A stretch of 32,519 nucleotides of DNA from CAZEQD01 sp964514305 (GTDB taxonomy: Bacteria > Acidobacteriota > Aminicenantia > Aminicenantales > Aminicenantaceae): the NCBI GenBank assembly GCA_964514305.1, contig CAZEQD010000022.1, forward strand, positions 1-32,519, written 5' to 3'. Shown piece by piece: positions 31,985 to 32,519 of this stretch. Positions within the stretch are counted from its first letter, which is position 1; every line of letters starts with the position of its first letter. Made by a program: the position numbers and the translations under genes. A model generated the notes under the pieces. The model saw nothing but the letters and a program-made list of their open reading frames with translations. It was not told the DNA's origin and did not search any database.

Positions 31985-32519
31985 TCATTTTAGCTTGCTC
32001 CCAAAATTGCCGATAGGATTTATGAACCAGACAACCTCCTCAGGCTCTAGCTCATCCATATTGGTTAAAATCACCTGATAGCACCACTGCTCAAGACGAA
32101 ATAAATCCATCTGGGGATTGGGCCAACGCTTTCTAATGAGCCTGAAAGCAACAGGGGTTTTATTCATAATATGAATGGCCGAGCCAACTTCTCTTCCTGT
32201 CTCCTCTTCCTCTAGTGTCAAAAGTTTCTTCCAATCCCTAACTCTTTTTACAGCCTCCCATACTCCTTTATCCTTTGTAGCCGTAACCGTATATTTTTTG
32301 CCCTTCTCTTCACACCTCTCTAAAAACTCCACTGTCCTAGAGCCTGAAGGCTCATTGCGCTGGCGAAATTCTTAATCTAAACAAAGAGAATTCTCTTTTA
32401 AAAACTCCAAAATAGGCTGATACACTTTGACCTTCTTGTAAGTTCAGTGGGCCTCCCTCTTTTTGGCCTCAATGACTGTGGCATCTACATCCAAGCTATA
32501 GGCTTCTCTCTCATCTTTA
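31985..32519 (-). pseudogene. Degraded IS1380-like transposase remnant, cut by window edge
   Basis: One - strand frame entering from the window edge reads DVDATVIEAKKREA, YQPILEFL, VEFLERCEEKGKKY, KGVWEAV, and finally YQVILTN..EEVVWFINPIG. These fit the DDE core and C-terminal block of IS1380-type transposases (family wording near EEVVxFYNQRG). Two in-frame stops break it: TGA at 32446-32444, probably from a Trp codon, and TAA at 32374-32372. It ends in a TGA at 31985 before the usual C-terminus. The last intact piece (GTG 32332 to 31985, 115 codons) may still be open but is unlikely to be active. Its stop overlaps an ATG of the SGNH gene. Terminal repeats are not visible. Confidence 0.75.

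Overview
The window looks like part of the chromosome of a diderm (Gram-negative type) bacterium, probably from an uncultured lineage. Evidence for two membranes is an LpxD gene (lipid A), an outer-membrane barrel protein ending in Phe, and WecA-like and O-antigen-ligase-like genes. The RNase Y/YmdB pair and the short PheT argue against a gamma-proteobacterium. A candidate phylum such as Aminicenantes would fit, but that is a guess from gene content, not a measurement. Base composition leans to AT.

Region 1 (1-15901, + strand) is a dense housekeeping block. It opens with a period-7 repeat array, then a tRNA-Val(GAC) with its own promoter. Next comes the translation cluster thrS-infC-rpmI-rplT-pheS-pheT, then a ZapB-like coiled coil and zapA, a roughly 180-bp gap with a possible 6S-like RNA, rny and ymdB (RNA turnover), xseA-xseB (exonuclease VII), ispA-dxs (isoprenoids), tlyA and nadK. 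Most junctions overlap or nearly touch, so this is one or a few operons. infC appears to start with AUC, the classic autoregulatory rare start of that gene.

Region 2 (15902-19122) starts with a 416-bp gene-free stretch holding a 75-nt palindromic element, a second palindrome, a heptamer array and a near-consensus promoter set for an almost leaderless glgA mRNA. glgA is followed by a thioredoxin gene broken by one in-frame amber codon, then trxB.

Region 3 (19123-24814, - strand) reads, in transcription order: UbiA-family prenyltransferase, DUF362 protein, atpZ-atpI-atpB-atpE (membrane part of an ATP synthase without its F1 genes, with Na+-type ligands in subunit c), a YihY/BrkB membrane protein, and lpxD.

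Region 4 (24815-32519, - strand) reads: remnant of an IS1380-like transposase, a large secreted SGNH-hydrolase protein with a propeller-like front and three BACON-like repeats, a small outer-membrane barrel, a WecA/MraY-like sugar-phosphate transferase, and an O-antigen-ligase/polymerase with an extra C-terminal domain. Downstream of the ligase lies a second copy of the palindromic element, then the promoter of the prenyltransferase. WecA, ligase and the UbiA enzyme suggest a lipid-linked surface glycan pathway.

The most unusual signals are the pair of palindromic elements, which share their loop, show compensatory stem changes and have the same orientation relative to the gene they follow; the amber-interrupted trxA still coupled to trxB; the putatively leaderless glgA; and the Na+-type subunit c with a signal peptide.
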